64,000 nucleotides of DNA from NCBI RefSeq assembly GCF_000332975.1, contig NZ_BANR01000005.1, positions 366,124-430,123 of the forward strand, read 5' to 3'. Made by a program: the position numbers and the translations under genes. The DNA comes from Gordonia aichiensis NBRC 108223 (GTDB taxonomy: Bacteria > Actinomycetota > Actinomycetes > Mycobacteriales > Mycobacteriaceae). Shown piece by piece: positions 55,152 to 63,757 of this stretch (positions are counted from its first letter, which is position 1; the number at the start of each line of letters is the position of its first letter). The notes under the pieces are model-generated. The model made no database searches and was not told the origin of the DNA. It saw only the letters and a list, made by a program, of their open reading frames with translations.

Positions 55152-57569
55152 TCAGATCATGTTCTTACGGGCCAGCCAGTGCATCACCGGCCACCCGATG
55201 AACACCGGAAGCCAACAGGTCAGAACGCGGTAGAGCAGAACACCGGGAACGGCAACCGCGGAGGGGATACCGAATGCGGCCAACCCTCCGATGAGTGCTG
55301 CCTCGACGGCGCCGACGCCACCGGGGGTCGGTGCCGCGGAGGCCAACGTCCCACCGATCATCGTGACCACCGTCACGGTGATGAACGAGACCTCCCCGCC
55401 GAACGCGTGCACGCTAGCCCACAGCGCGAACGCACCACCGAGAGTCGTTGCGCCGCAACCGAGTGTGATGATGGCGAGCCGTTTGGGTTCGCGCGCCACA
55501 GCCTTCAGATCGGCAAGCACCTCGAGCAGCTTCGGCCGCAGCGACGCCCCGAGCCAGTGGCGCAATTTCGGGATGAACAAGAACAGCCCGAGCGCACCGA
55601 GCACGACGCCCGCGACCAGGTACAAGACTGTCGCGGAGGGCACGAAGTGAGACAGGTCGGCCGAAGTGCCCGCGACCGCGGTGAAGAACAACAGCAACAC
55701 GACATGCACGATCACCTGCACGCTCTGCTGTAGCGCAACCGCCGTGGTCGCCCGGACTCCACCGAGCCCCGCCTTCTGCAGGAACCGGGTGCTCAGCGCG
55801 AGGCCTCCGACGCCCGCGGGGGTCGTCGTCGCGGCGAACGTGTTTGCGAACTGCATGACGGTGAGCTTCCACATGCTGGTCAGTCCGTCGGCGCAGGCCC
55901 ACAGTGCGGCGGCAGCGCCGATGTAGGTGAGCATCGACGCCGCCAAACCGAGCAACGCCCACGCCCAGTCGAGGCTGCGCAGCTCACTGAAAAACGTCGG
56001 CACCGTACTGATGAAGGGATATGCGACATAGACCAGAGCAACAAGCAGGACCAGCTGGATGATCTGCGACCGACTGAACCGTGTGATGGACTCTGCTCGG
56101 ATCTCGTCGGCACCGGTCTGCGTACGGATCTCGTCACGCGCCGACGACATCACCGCTTTGCTGTCGGTGACTGCGTCACGAATCCTCTTCGGCAACGCGG
56201 ACGCGCTCAGACGACGCGAGGCAACGAGCACCGCATCGGCACCGAAGGCGTTGATCGCCGCACCGACTGCGGCGTGGGAACCGTACAGATCAGTGGTGGT
56301 TGCGAGGAGTTGGGCGATATCGGACTGCAGTTGGACATCTGACGCGCCGTACTCCGCGAAGTGGAAGCCCCCGAATCTGATCGCTTCGTCGACGACGGTG
56401 ATCTGCGCGGCCCGCAGGTCGCCATGGGAAATGCCCTCCGAATGCAGCGCGTGGAGCGCCGCCCACACGTCGGCGACCGCTATCCGGTCGCTGCACTGAT
56501 CAAGCGTGGTGCCGCGAGGAGGGGTGCCCGCGTACATCGTCCAGTCCCGGTCGAGTGGTGCGACTGCGATGGTCGAGCTGTTCGACAGACCGAGTCCGTC
56601 GACGGTGACCGTCATGAGACCACGGTGCTCGACCATCCGGTGCGCGGACAGCTGTAGCGGTGCGGTCTCCTCCGACCGCAGACGAATCTTGCGCCAGAAT
56701 TCGCGCAGGAGGCCGGCACTACGCTGATTCGGTCCGTACAGGTCGACGATGATCTCGCCGTCCGCACTGGCGAGGAGTTCGAGGGGACCACGGCTGGCCG
56801 GCCGAACCACACGCATCGCGGTCACGCGCACCCCGCGACGCTGCAGCATCCTCGCCGCGTCTTCGAGCGGCACGACCAGCGCGGGAGTGCCTGCCACCCA
56901 CACGACGAGGGAGCCGACGAACCATCCGGTCGCGAGCCCGAGCACCGCGCGGGCGGGCACGACGGCACTGACCACGAGGTGGATGGGCACGAATGCCAGC
57001 AGCAGAAGCCACCACCATCGGCGCCAGCGCGCCGGTAGCCACGGTCCCGACACGGTCAGTACCGCGGCGAGCATCGCAATCCACCTCGGGTCGTCGAGGA
57101 ACTGTGACAACAATGAGTCCAGTCGCTCGCCGCGATCGAAATGCCATGTCGGTGCGGCGATACCGTTCTCGCTCACCGACAATGCGAGAAAACTGATCGC
57201 CGCCGCGGTCGCATACGCCCACAGCAGTCGCCATTGTCGTGCAGCCAGCAGACCCACGAGGATCATGAAGGGCAGTGCCAGAATCGCAATACCGTAGGCA
57301 AGGTATACGAGCCCGGCTTGCGTGGGCGTCAGCACGCTGACGATGCCGGAGATCGACTTCTCCAGCGCGACCCAGTCTCCGCGGGTGATCAGTGAGCTCA
57401 CGACAACGACGATCAGTACGATTGCGGCGACGATGAGCCGCAGGATGTCCGACGTCCGCCGCGTCAGCGGCTGCAGCAGATCACCGGAGATGGTGATCTC
57501 ACGTCCGTCGACGTCCATCGGATGTTCGTGTCTTCCCACGGTCTGGCGCACCGACGGTCCGCCGGGCAT
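55152..57569 (-). CDS. Membrane protein: pseudokinase-like domain fused to LPG-synthase/flippase domain
   Basis: An 805-residue protein in three parts. Residues about 40-270 hold six or seven membrane helices. A soluble region about 285-490 has HSEGISHGDLRAAQITVVD then FGGFHFAEYG: a kinase-like catalytic loop in which HGDL replaces HRDL and the DFG motif is not intact. The C-terminus has seven or eight helices of the lysylphosphatidylglycerol synthase/YbhN (flippase-like) family, with AATTTPAGVGGLALSTRFL and ASAAPTPGGVGAVEAAL. It may move or recognise a lipid. ATG 57569 is used; TATGTT lies 11 bases upstream. Confidence 0.8.
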   Translation of the reverse strand: MPGGPSVRQTVGRHEHPMDVDGREITISGDLLQPLTRRTSDILRLIVAAIVLIVVVVSSLITRGDWVALEKSISGIVSVLTPTQAGLVYLAYGIAILALPFMILVGLLAARQWRLLWAYATAAAISFLALSVSENGIAAPTWHFDRGERLDSLLSQFLDDPRWIAMLAAVLTVSGPWLPARWRRWWWLLLLAFVPIHLVVSAVVPARAVLGLATGWFVGSLVVWVAGTPALVVPLEDAARMLQRRGVRVTAMRVVRPASRGPLELLASADGEIIVDLYGPNQRSAGLLREFWRKIRLRSEETAPLQLSAHRMVEHRGLMTVTVDGLGLSNSSTIAVAPLDRDWTMYAGTPPRGTTLDQCSDRIAVADVWAALHALHSEGISHGDLRAAQITVVDEAIRFGGFHFAEYGASDVQLQSDIAQLLATTTDLYGSHAAVGAAINAFGADAVLVASRRLSASALPKRIRDAVTDSKAVMSSARDEIRTQTGADEIRAESITRFSRSQIIQLVLLVALVYVAYPFISTVPTFFSELRSLDWAWALLGLAASMLTYIGAAAALWACADGLTSMWKLTVMQFANTFAATTTPAGVGGLALSTRFLQKAGLGGVRATTAVALQQSVQVIVHVVLLLFFTAVAGTSADLSHFVPSATVLYLVAGVVLGALGLFLFIPKLRHWLGASLRPKLLEVLADLKAVAREPKRLAIITLGCGATTLGGAFALWASVHAFGGEVSFITVTVVTMIGGTLASAAPTPGGVGAVEAALIGGLAAFGIPSAVAVPGVLLYRVLTCWLPVFIGWPVMHWLARKNMI

Positions 57570-57621
57570 GGTCAGACCCCAACATAACCGGGCATCCCCT
57601 CTCGATCCGGGAGGTGATGGG

Positions 57622-58596
57622 TTACGGGGTTGCCGCTCGTGTTCGCTCGGCAACCAATCCGCCAAGGGTGACGAGGTCGGTGTCGGCGTGCGATTGTCGG
57701 ACGTAGACCTGCAGATCGGCGACCGCCTGCGCGTGATCGGCGTCGTGCACCAGCGGGCCGGGTCCGAGCGCGCGGTTCACCCTGTCGATCACGGCGCTCG
57801 CGCATTTTTCCACCGACCAGCGAACTCCGAGGGCTCGCCGCCTCGCCGCTTCGATGTCGGATGGAGCTGTGTCGACGTCCCGCCCCGCGACCTCGAGCAG
57901 TGCGAGAGCCGTTGCTATCTCTGCCTCGACAGCGCCGAGGTGCATCGCGACGATCTCGGGAAGGTCGCTCTGCGACGCCGCCTTGGCGTAGAGAACGTCG
58001 GCAACCTTCTGAGCACCACCGAGCCAACATGCCGCCACACCGATTCCTCCGTGCCAGAACCCGGCGCGGTCGAGATAGGCGCCCGGTTCACCAACCGGTC
58101 GAGCGGCAACATCGTCGAGGACAACGGTTCCGGTCTCGGTGCGGTCCATCCCCGCATTGGTCCATCCGGTGAATTCTCGTCGGACACCGGGCTCGTCGAG
58201 TGCTATCGCGAACATGCGGCGCTCCAGAGTGTGGTGCCCGTCGCAGACGTCGGCGGTGATCAGCGCGTGATCGCACGACAGGACTCCCGAGCACCACGGC
58301 TTCGTCCCGGTGAGCCGCCACCTGCCGTCGCTACCTGGCTGCGCCTCCACGCGCGTGCGGGGCGGCTCGGCCGCCCACACGCCCCACAACTCGCCGGGTT
58401 CGACGCCGTGACCGGTCAGTTCGTGAAGTATCGCGTCCGCGTCGACATGGGCCTCCACCAGCCTGCCGACCGCAATGTCGTCATGGCACAGATCTCGAAG
58501 CACCTGCCACCGCCTCCCGGTCGCACCCTCGCCCGGGTAGGGGAGACGAAGGCTCTCGACGATGTGACGGGCACGCGCGGCGGCGTTGTCGGTCAC
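57622..58596 (-). CDS. Acyl-CoA dehydrogenase-like protein
   Basis: A 324-residue short acyl-CoA dehydrogenase relative. LTGTKPWCSGVLSCDHALI matches the FAD-binding middle domain, and GWTNAGMDRTETGTVVLDD the beta domain. The C-terminal helical domain is shortened and no clear catalytic Glu is seen, so it may act as an oxidase-like or atypical member. GTG 58596 overlaps the stop of the glycosyltransferase gene (GTGA). This pairing with a GT2 recurs in actinobacterial clusters, to my knowledge of unknown product. Confidence 0.8.
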   Translation of the reverse strand: MTDNAAARARHIVESLRLPYPGEGATGRRWQVLRDLCHDDIAVGRLVEAHVDADAILHELTGHGVEPGELWGVWAAEPPRTRVEAQPGSDGRWRLTGTKPWCSGVLSCDHALITADVCDGHHTLERRMFAIALDEPGVRREFTGWTNAGMDRTETGTVVLDDVAARPVGEPGAYLDRAGFWHGGIGVAACWLGGAQKVADVLYAKAASQSDLPEIVAMHLGAVEAEIATALALLEVAGRDVDTAPSDIEAARRRALGVRWSVEKCASAVIDRVNRALGPGPLVHDADHAQAVADLQVYVRQSHADTDLVTLGGLVAERTRAATP

Positions 58597-59429
58597 GCGC
58601 GTCCACCCGCCTGAGCGGCGACGGGGCCTGCCGCCTGCGCAAGCGAACGCAGGTGCGCGGCAAACCCATGATCAGCCCGACCTCGAGCTCGGGTGGAGGT
58701 GACCACCGGAGCGCGATGTGAAGCGACTATCAGAGCACCGGACGCGCGGACGCGATGCACCAACTCGACGTCTTCTCCGTGCGGAATCGGCGCGAACCCT
58801 CCGACCGCGTCGTAGGTGGAAGCGCGGATACCGAAGTTCGCTCCGTGGATGTGGCCATGCCCTTCCTCATGTCGATACGACTCTGCGTACCGCTGTGCGA
58901 CACCGGGTGTCCAGCCCGTCCATCCATCCGGCGTCACGGTTCCGAGATAACAGTCAGCTCCTGTGTCGGCGACGGCGACCTGTTGCGCGAGCCAATCCGA
59001 CGGAACCCGACTGTCCGCATCGGTACTCGCAAACCAGGTCCGCGCCGAGACATGAGTCCGTTGTGATTCGTGCTGGGCGAAGCCTGCACGCCGCGCCGCT
59101 CCGACCGACGCGAACGTGCACGCGATCACGTCGACGCCGAGAGGCACTCGCCGTGCGGTCGAGTCCGTACACGCGTCGAGTACCACGGTCACCGTTACCG
59201 TGCAGGGGGTGTTGTCTGCGGCGACGAGCACGCTTGCCAGGCAGTCGTGCAGCAGGTCTTCCTCGTTATGAGCCGGAACGACGACAACGACCTGATTGAT
59301 CGCGGTCGGCGGCGACACGTCCGGGGCGCGCGATTGGCGGAGTGATGTGGAGAAAGCGGATGCACGCACGGTGAGCCCCCGGGAGGTCGAACGATCGTGG
59401 CGCCCAGTGGCTGAAGGCGTGATTGCCAC
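58593..59429 (-). CDS. Family 2 glycosyltransferase
   Basis: A GT2 enzyme of up to 278 residues. QVVVVVPAHNEEDLLHDCL is the donor-binding start, WFASTDADSRVPSDWL holds the metal-binding DAD, and GEDVELVHRVRASG the acceptor region. The product is unknown. The start is uncertain: GTG 59429 overlaps a possible -10 (TAGAGT, 59428-59433), so GTG 59372 may be used instead. It heads a minus-strand set with the acyl-CoA dehydrogenase and the flippase-like protein, which hints at envelope glycolipid work (inference). Confidence 0.82.
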   Translation of the reverse strand: MAITPSATGRHDRSTSRGLTVRASAFSTSLRQSRAPDVSPPTAINQVVVVVPAHNEEDLLHDCLASVLVAADNTPCTVTVTVVLDACTDSTARRVPLGVDVIACTFASVGAARRAGFAQHESQRTHVSARTWFASTDADSRVPSDWLAQQVAVADTGADCYLGTVTPDGWTGWTPGVAQRYAESYRHEEGHGHIHGANFGIRASTYDAVGGFAPIPHGEDVELVHRVRASGALIVASHRAPVVTSTRARGRADHGFAAHLRSLAQAAGPVAAQAGGRA

Positions 59430-59465
59430 TCTAGCCGGGCCACATCACCTTTGGCGTCATGCCGG

Positions 59466-60089
59466 TCAAGCGGCACTCTCCATCGCGAGCAGCGCCGACT
59501 TCGCTTCGAGTCCGCCGAGGTATCCGCCGAGAGATCCATCGGTACGGAGAACGCGATGGCACGGTACGACGACCGGTAGAGGATTGGTGGCACAGGCGGT
59601 GCCGACGGCGCGCACCGCCTTGGGGTTGCCCACAGCTCGCGCGAGCTCGGCATAGGTCACGGTGTGTCCGTACCCGATGGTCGGTAGGGATTGCTGTACC
59701 TGCCGTCGGAATCCGGACGAGAGCCGGTAGTCGAGCGGCAGCGTGAACTCCTGTCGACGGCCGTCGAAGTACTCACCCAGTTGGTGGGCAGCGTCGTCGA
59801 GCATCATTGGTGCACAGAGGATTCGTGAACTCACCCGATGTGCAAGGTCGTCGAGCACTGCGTCGAACCCCTCACTCTCGAATGCGACGCGCAGCAGGCC
59901 CGACCCGGTTGCCGCCAACATCAGTCGCCCGATCGGGGTATCAACGATCCGATATCCGATATCGACGAGATCGTGTTGTCCGGCAACGGTTTCCAATCGC
60001 GCATGCAGTGCGGAGAGCTCGTCATCGTCGATCGGAAGGATATTGGAGCCGAGTCCGTTGGTGGTCTTGTCAGTCATGGTTGTTCTCAT
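59466..60089 (-). CDS. ogt: Methylated-DNA-protein cysteine methyltransferase (first copy)
   Basis: A 207-residue alkyltransferase. The C-terminal domain has YGHTVTYAELARAVG and the active-site motif VVPCHRVL with the acceptor Cys, then GSLGGYLGGLEAK. It removes alkyl groups from O6 of guanine and is used up in the act. ATG 60089 overlaps the stop of the ECF sigma gene (ATGA), so it is translationally coupled to a sigma factor; ATG 60077 is an alternative. The N-terminal 60 residues are longer than in most Ogt proteins. Confidence 0.9.
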   Translation of the reverse strand: MRTTMTDKTTNGLGSNILPIDDDELSALHARLETVAGQHDLVDIGYRIVDTPIGRLMLAATGSGLLRVAFESEGFDAVLDDLAHRVSSRILCAPMMLDDAAHQLGEYFDGRRQEFTLPLDYRLSSGFRRQVQQSLPTIGYGHTVTYAELARAVGNPKAVRAVGTACATNPLPVVVPCHRVLRTDGSLGGYLGGLEAKSALLAMESAA

Positions 60090-60574
60090 TCTCGTGGGGT
60101 GTCGGCGAGCATGCGCCGCAACGTCTTCATCCCGTCGGCCGCGGCTCGTCGAACCGCCTCGGGGGTACTGCCGAGCAGCTTCGCGGTCTCCGCGTGCGGC
60201 AATCCTCCGAGGTAGTGGTAGGCGATGGCCAGGCGCTGACGATCGGGGAGCAGGGCGACGACGTCCCAGACTCCGACGCGATCTCCTGTGTGCGCCGCGC
60301 TCGCGTCGTCCCGGTCCGGGACGAGCGCGACGGGCACGGCGTGTCGTTGGCGTGCGCGGATGATGTCGACGGCCTTGCGCTGCGCTACCCGAACCAGCCA
60401 CGCCTCGACGTTGGTGTCGTTCGGGAGTTCGGGCCACGCACGTAGTGCGGAGAGGAACGTCTCCGACCAGGCATCGTCGGCGTCCGCACCGACACCGAGT
60501 ACCGCTCGGCACACCCGCAGCACGGTCGCACCGTGGTCGCTCACCGCTCGCTCGAAAGGTTTCTTCATGGCCAT
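60086..60574 (-). CDS. ECF-type RNA polymerase sigma factor
   Basis: A 162-residue sigma factor with region 2 (VLRVCRAVLGVGADADDAWSE, here a DDAWSET core) and region 4 (VALLPDRQRLAIAYHYLGG, then AETAKLLGSTPEAVRRA). There is no anti-sigma gene beside it. The start may be ATG 60574 or 60568; TACCGT lies just upstream at 60578-60583. It is coupled to an alkyltransferase gene and lies next to a second one, so it may govern an alkylation response (inference). Confidence 0.85.
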   Translation of the reverse strand: MAMKKPFERAVSDHGATVLRVCRAVLGVGADADDAWSETFLSALRAWPELPNDTNVEAWLVRVAQRKAVDIIRARQRHAVPVALVPDRDDASAAHTGDRVGVWDVVALLPDRQRLAIAYHYLGGLPHAETAKLLGSTPEAVRRAAADGMKTLRRMLADTPRE

Positions 60575-60626
60575 CACACGGTAGACGCGCCAGAGTGTCG
60601 TGACGTGAGATCGCGTTCTGCCATCG

Positions 60627-61160
60627 TCAGAACAAGCGGGAAGCCCTGACCTCCTCGGGTTCCTCGAGTTCGAGTAGCAGGCGCTTTCGGTCGAGTCCGC
60701 CCGCGTAACCGGTCAGCGCGCCGTCAGCCCCGACCACCTGGTGACAGGGGATCACGATGCCGACTGGGTTACGCCCGACGGCCTGTCCGACACGTTGGGC
60801 CTGTCGCGGTGCGCCGATCGCCGCAGCCACCGAACCGTAGCTCGTGGTGGTCCCGTAGGGGATGTCGCGCAGCACCGCCCACACGGCCTCGTGAAACGAA
60901 TCCCCCGACGTGCGGACTGCAAGGTCGAACACCGTCCGTTCACCAGCCAGATACTCCTTCAGCTGGTTCGACGCCGCGTCGAGCAATGGGTCATCGACAA
61001 CCTCGGGGCCGAACTCCTCGACCGCCGGCCGGTGACGCTGGTCGACGAAGTAGATGCCGGTGATCACGTCATCGGTCGCGGTGAGGGATATGGCGCCCAG
61101 TGCGGTGTGGATCGTCATGTACCTCTTGTCCGCGTGGGTCGTCGTGTCCGCCTCGGTCAT
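60627..61160 (-). CDS. ogt: Methylated-DNA-protein cysteine methyltransferase (second copy)
   Basis: A 177-residue alkyltransferase of normal length. FHEAVWAVLRDIPYGTTTSYG and the active-site motif IVIPCHQVVGADGALTGY are clear. It is clearly different in sequence from the first copy (PCHQV against PCHRV) so they are not a recent duplication. GGAGG stands 9 bases before the ATG. It ends about 50 bp before the sigma factor start on the same strand. Confidence 0.93.
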   Translation of the reverse strand: MTEADTTTHADKRYMTIHTALGAISLTATDDVITGIYFVDQRHRPAVEEFGPEVVDDPLLDAASNQLKEYLAGERTVFDLAVRTSGDSFHEAVWAVLRDIPYGTTTSYGSVAAAIGAPRQAQRVGQAVGRNPVGIVIPCHQVVGADGALTGYAGGLDRKRLLLELEEPEEVRASRLF

Positions 61161-61244
61161 CGCCGGGGTCCTCCTGGGATCGGGTGCGCTGGGTCATCAA
61201 GAAGACGCGCGCCGTCGACGACACGTGAGATCCCACCCCGGTGC

Positions 61245-61250
61245 TAGTCT
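61245..61250 (+). promoter_or_regulatory. -10 box before the iron-box gene
   Basis: TAGTCT directly abuts the palindrome at 61251, so a repressor bound there would cover the transcription start. Confidence 0.55.
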
Positions 61251-61268
61251 ACTTAGGTAAACCTAAGT
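61251..61268. promoter_or_regulatory. DtxR/IdeR-like palindromic operator
   Basis: ACTTAGGTAAACCTAAGT has perfect 8-bp arms around AA. TTAGGT and ACCTAA are the half-sites of iron boxes bound by DtxR/IdeR, though the spacing is shorter than in the usual 19-bp box. It could also be a site of a related metal regulator such as MntR. Confidence 0.65.
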
Positions 61269-61289
61269 TGACGACTTGTGGAGATGACG

Positions 61290-61823
61290 ATGGAGAACCG
61301 AGCGCGCGCACAACATCTTGTCGATCAGGTCGCTGCCGAGGCGCGATGCCGAGAACTGTTCACCGCTCAGGTCCGGCCCGTCGGCGCGAACGAGACCGTG
61401 TGGATCGACGAGTTCGAGCCGGGGTCGGGGTGGGGCGGCTATTCGAGATGGGACGGGACGATTGTCCTCGATCCGGCATACCTGCGCGACGCGGGTGAGA
61501 TGGACACCCGCCTGGCCATCCGTCACGCCGTTGGATGTGCGCTGTTCCGCTGCGGCTCAACCGGCCACCCCTGGTACTCAGCACTGCTGCACGGCCTCGC
61601 GGTGGCGGGCATGGCGTTGTCCGGAACCCCACTGCTCCCAGCGGCCGACGTCGGCGCTCCCGGACATCCGGGCAGCGCGGCGGCGCGTCGTCGAGCTGTC
61701 GTCGCCGGCGACGCCTTTACGTGGGAGCATTCGACGGCCGCCGAGCGGCAGCGCAGCCTTGCGCTGATCGCTGCACGCGGGTGCCCCGGCGCGGATCGAC
61801 GAATGAAGGCCTTGCGCGCCTGA
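61290..61823 (+). CDS. Hypothetical protein behind an iron-box-like operator
   Basis: A 177-residue protein I do not recognise. It has no signal peptide; a weakly hydrophobic stretch (SALLHGLAVAGMALSG) is too short to be sure of membrane insertion. RLAIRHAVGCALFRCGSTGHPWYS includes two Cys and two His that might bind metal, seen as HAVGCALFRCGSTGH. ATG 61290 has GGAG 6 bases upstream; an ATG at 61284 is less well placed. The promoter palindrome suggests metal control. It ends against the convergent yihY gene with no gap. Confidence 0.65.
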   Translation: MENRARAQHLVDQVAAEARCRELFTAQVRPVGANETVWIDEFEPGSGWGGYSRWDGTIVLDPAYLRDAGEMDTRLAIRHAVGCALFRCGSTGHPWYSALLHGLAVAGMALSGTPLLPAADVGAPGHPGSAAARRRAVVAGDAFTWEHSTAAERQRSLALIAARGCPGADRRMKALRA

Positions 61824-62837
61824 TCACTCATCTCTCGACGCTGCCGGGGAACCGAGAGCGTCAGGGTCGTCGGTGGACTCGGCCGGGTTGTCGAACGAGA
61901 CGTCGATCTCCTCGAATCCCTTGCTGCGCTGAGCTTGTGCCTGTGCCGTGTACGCCGCCTCATCGCCAGGTGTGAGCACGACGTTGTCGGTGAACGGTGT
62001 GAGCACCGATCGGGGGTACAGCTTGTCGACTCGCACCGCATTGCTCTCCAGGCAGATGATGATCAGCACTGCTGCCACGTACAGAAAAGCGAGCAAACCG
62101 AGCACGACCGCAAAGACGCCGTTGGTTGCACTCGAGCGCACGATCACTCTCTGCACGTAGACGCTGCCGAATGTCTGAAGAGCCTGCCAGCACAACGCGG
62201 CGGCGATCGCACCAGGTAGCACGTCACGCGCACCAACCGCACGCGCAGTGCCGATCACGAACGCGATGGTGAAGACCGTGGCGTACAGGAGCACCGATGC
62301 GACGATCGCCAGGGGCCTGGCGACAGACCCGAGGTCGATGGCTGCAATCACGCCGTTCAAGACTGTCAGCGCGATGATCGATCCGCCGATGGTGAGCAGC
62401 AGACCCGCACCCTTGACGCGTGCCTGAATCGGGTTGGGACGTTCGTTACGGGGCACATTCCAGATGATGTTCATCGCGTTCTGAATGGCGACCGCGACAC
62501 CGAGACCACCATAGATCGCGCCGACGGCGCCGATGGTCACCGCGAGCCCGCTGCCGCTGATCGCCCCGGTGTCGCGCAGTTGCGACCCGATGACCGGAAT
62601 CTGGGACAGTGCCGAATCGAGAATCTGATTCTCCAGCTCCGGATTGTTGCGGAGCACGATTCCGAGGACGGACGTGAAGACGAGGAGCAGTGGGAACAGC
62701 GAGACGAATCCGTAGTAGGCGATGAGAGCGGCAAGATAGCCACCCTGATCGTCGAAAAACTTGTACACGACTGCGAGGGGATACCCGGTCGCGGGATGTT
62801 GACGCTGAAAAGCGTCGATGCGCTCGGAGAACGACAT
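61824..62837 (-). CDS. YihY/BrkB-family membrane protein
   Basis: A 337-residue protein with six membrane helices. The family start FFDDQGGYLAALIAYYGFVSLFPLLL is present (core AALIAYYGFVSLFPLLL), then NIIWNVPRNERP and FGSVYVQRVI. The family was once called ribonuclease BN in error; its role is unknown, with transport suggested. The tail of about 60 residues is acidic and cytoplasmic. GGAAGGCACGTGA before the ATG gives the ribosome site. Confidence 0.9.
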   Translation of the reverse strand: MSFSERIDAFQRQHPATGYPLAVVYKFFDDQGGYLAALIAYYGFVSLFPLLLVFTSVLGIVLRNNPELENQILDSALSQIPVIGSQLRDTGAISGSGLAVTIGAVGAIYGGLGVAVAIQNAMNIIWNVPRNERPNPIQARVKGAGLLLTIGGSIIALTVLNGVIAAIDLGSVARPLAIVASVLLYATVFTIAFVIGTARAVGARDVLPGAIAAALCWQALQTFGSVYVQRVIVRSSATNGVFAVVLGLLAFLYVAAVLIIICLESNAVRVDKLYPRSVLTPFTDNVVLTPGDEAAYTAQAQAQRSKGFEEIDVSFDNPAESTDDPDALGSPAASRDE

Positions 62838-62922
62838 TCACGTGCCTTCCGTCACCCCATTGCCAGGCGACGATCGACGTGGGTCGCTGGGTATCGGTCG
62901 CGTGCTGAGTCTATGGGCGAGT

Positions 62923-62967
62923 GGGTCTCATCGGTCAGGGTCTCATCAGGCTGGGTTTCATCGGTCT
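62923..62967. repeat. 15-bp tandem repeat, three copies, upstream of yihY
   Basis: Units start at 62923, 62938 and 62953, all variants of gggtctcatcggtca with two to four changes. They lie about 90-130 bp upstream of the yihY start in a 287-bp gene-free gap. They could be a regulator array or a neutral expansion. Nothing else is seen in 62838-63050. Confidence 0.75.
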
Positions 62968-63053
62968 GGGCTCGCAGGTACGGTACTCGCCGGACACACA
63001 GGCGCTCCGACTCGGGGTCCGGTCTCTGTACCCCGCCACTAGGACGGCACAAA

Positions 63054-63087
63054 GCGGCTCCCGCTCCGTCCGCGGAGCGAGAGCCGC
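63054..63087. terminator. Hairpin terminator after the LGFP lipoprotein gene
   Basis: GCGGCTC (63054-63060) pairs with GAGCCGC (63081-63087) and GCTCCG (63063-63068) with CGGAGC (63073-63078), with a 2-by-2 internal loop. It lies about 38 bp after the stop on the minus strand. Confidence 0.7.
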
Positions 63088-63124
63088 CTGCCGATACCCG
63101 CGGGTCGAGATCGGGCGTCGAGCG

Positions 63125-63757
63125 CTACTGCGCTGGGACGACCTTTCCGTTCACCGTGACCTCCACCTTGTCCGCGGACGCAGTCCAGGTGATCTTGCCG
63201 TGCTCGAACGTCGACGTCTTCACGCCGTTCTCATCGGTCTCGTCGCTCGTCGCGGTGCCGAGCGGCCCCTGCGAACCGCCCTTGCCGTCAGCGGACGGAT
63301 TACCTTCGGCGTCACGCTTGACGTTCCAGGCATCACGGATCTTGCCCCACGTGATGTACGCCGGAGTCGACTCCTCGCTGTTCTTCGCGGTGATGACGCC
63401 ACCGGCGAACTGCTGGAACACGACGCCATTCTCGCCGGTACCCGACGCGTCGGCACCGGTGCTGGGTGCCCCGAGATCGGTTTTCTGCTGCTCCGTGGCA
63501 GCCTTGTACTTCGCTGCGATGGGCCCGGTCAGCTTGACCTCGCTGCCGTCGGCCGCCTTGAGCTCAACCGATTCGCCCGCGCCCGCCGACCCCGACATGC
63601 CGGCCATACCCTCCATGCCCGACGTCGACTCGGCAGCTGACGACGCCGACGAGGACGCCGAGTTCGAATCATTGTCATCGCTGCAGCCTGCGGCGATGAG
63701 TGTGACTGCCGATGCTGCGGCCACGAGGCCCGCGATACGACGAGTGGTCTGCTTCAT
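63125..63757 (-). CDS. LGFP-repeat lipoprotein
   Basis: A 210-residue lipoprotein. MKQTTRRIAGLVAAASAV leads to the lipobox IAAGC, then a Ser/Ala/Asp-rich linker and a Met/Gly-rich patch (GMEGMAGMSG). Residues about 85-205 hold LGFP-like repeat segments: IAAKYKAATEQQKTDLGAP, GVVFQQFAGGVITAKN, and GPLGTATSDE. LGFP repeats are found in envelope proteins of mycolate-bearing actinobacteria and are thought to bind the cell wall. AGGGGA precedes ATG 63757. The region to 64000 shows no further gene. Confidence 0.85.
   Translation of the reverse strand: MKQTTRRIAGLVAAASAVTLIAAGCSDDNDSNSASSSASSAAESTSGMEGMAGMSGSAGAGESVELKAADGSEVKLTGPIAAKYKAATEQQKTDLGAPSTGADASGTGENGVVFQQFAGGVITAKNSEESTPAYITWGKIRDAWNVKRDAEGNPSADGKGGSQGPLGTATSDETDENGVKTSTFEHGKITWTASADKVEVTVNGKVVPAQ

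Noticed and set aside
54054..55733. 559-codon plus-strand frame after jetC, considered as a possible jetD
   Set aside because: It is antisense to fadB2 and the flippase-like gene and has no Toprim, DUF3322 or DUF2220 features.
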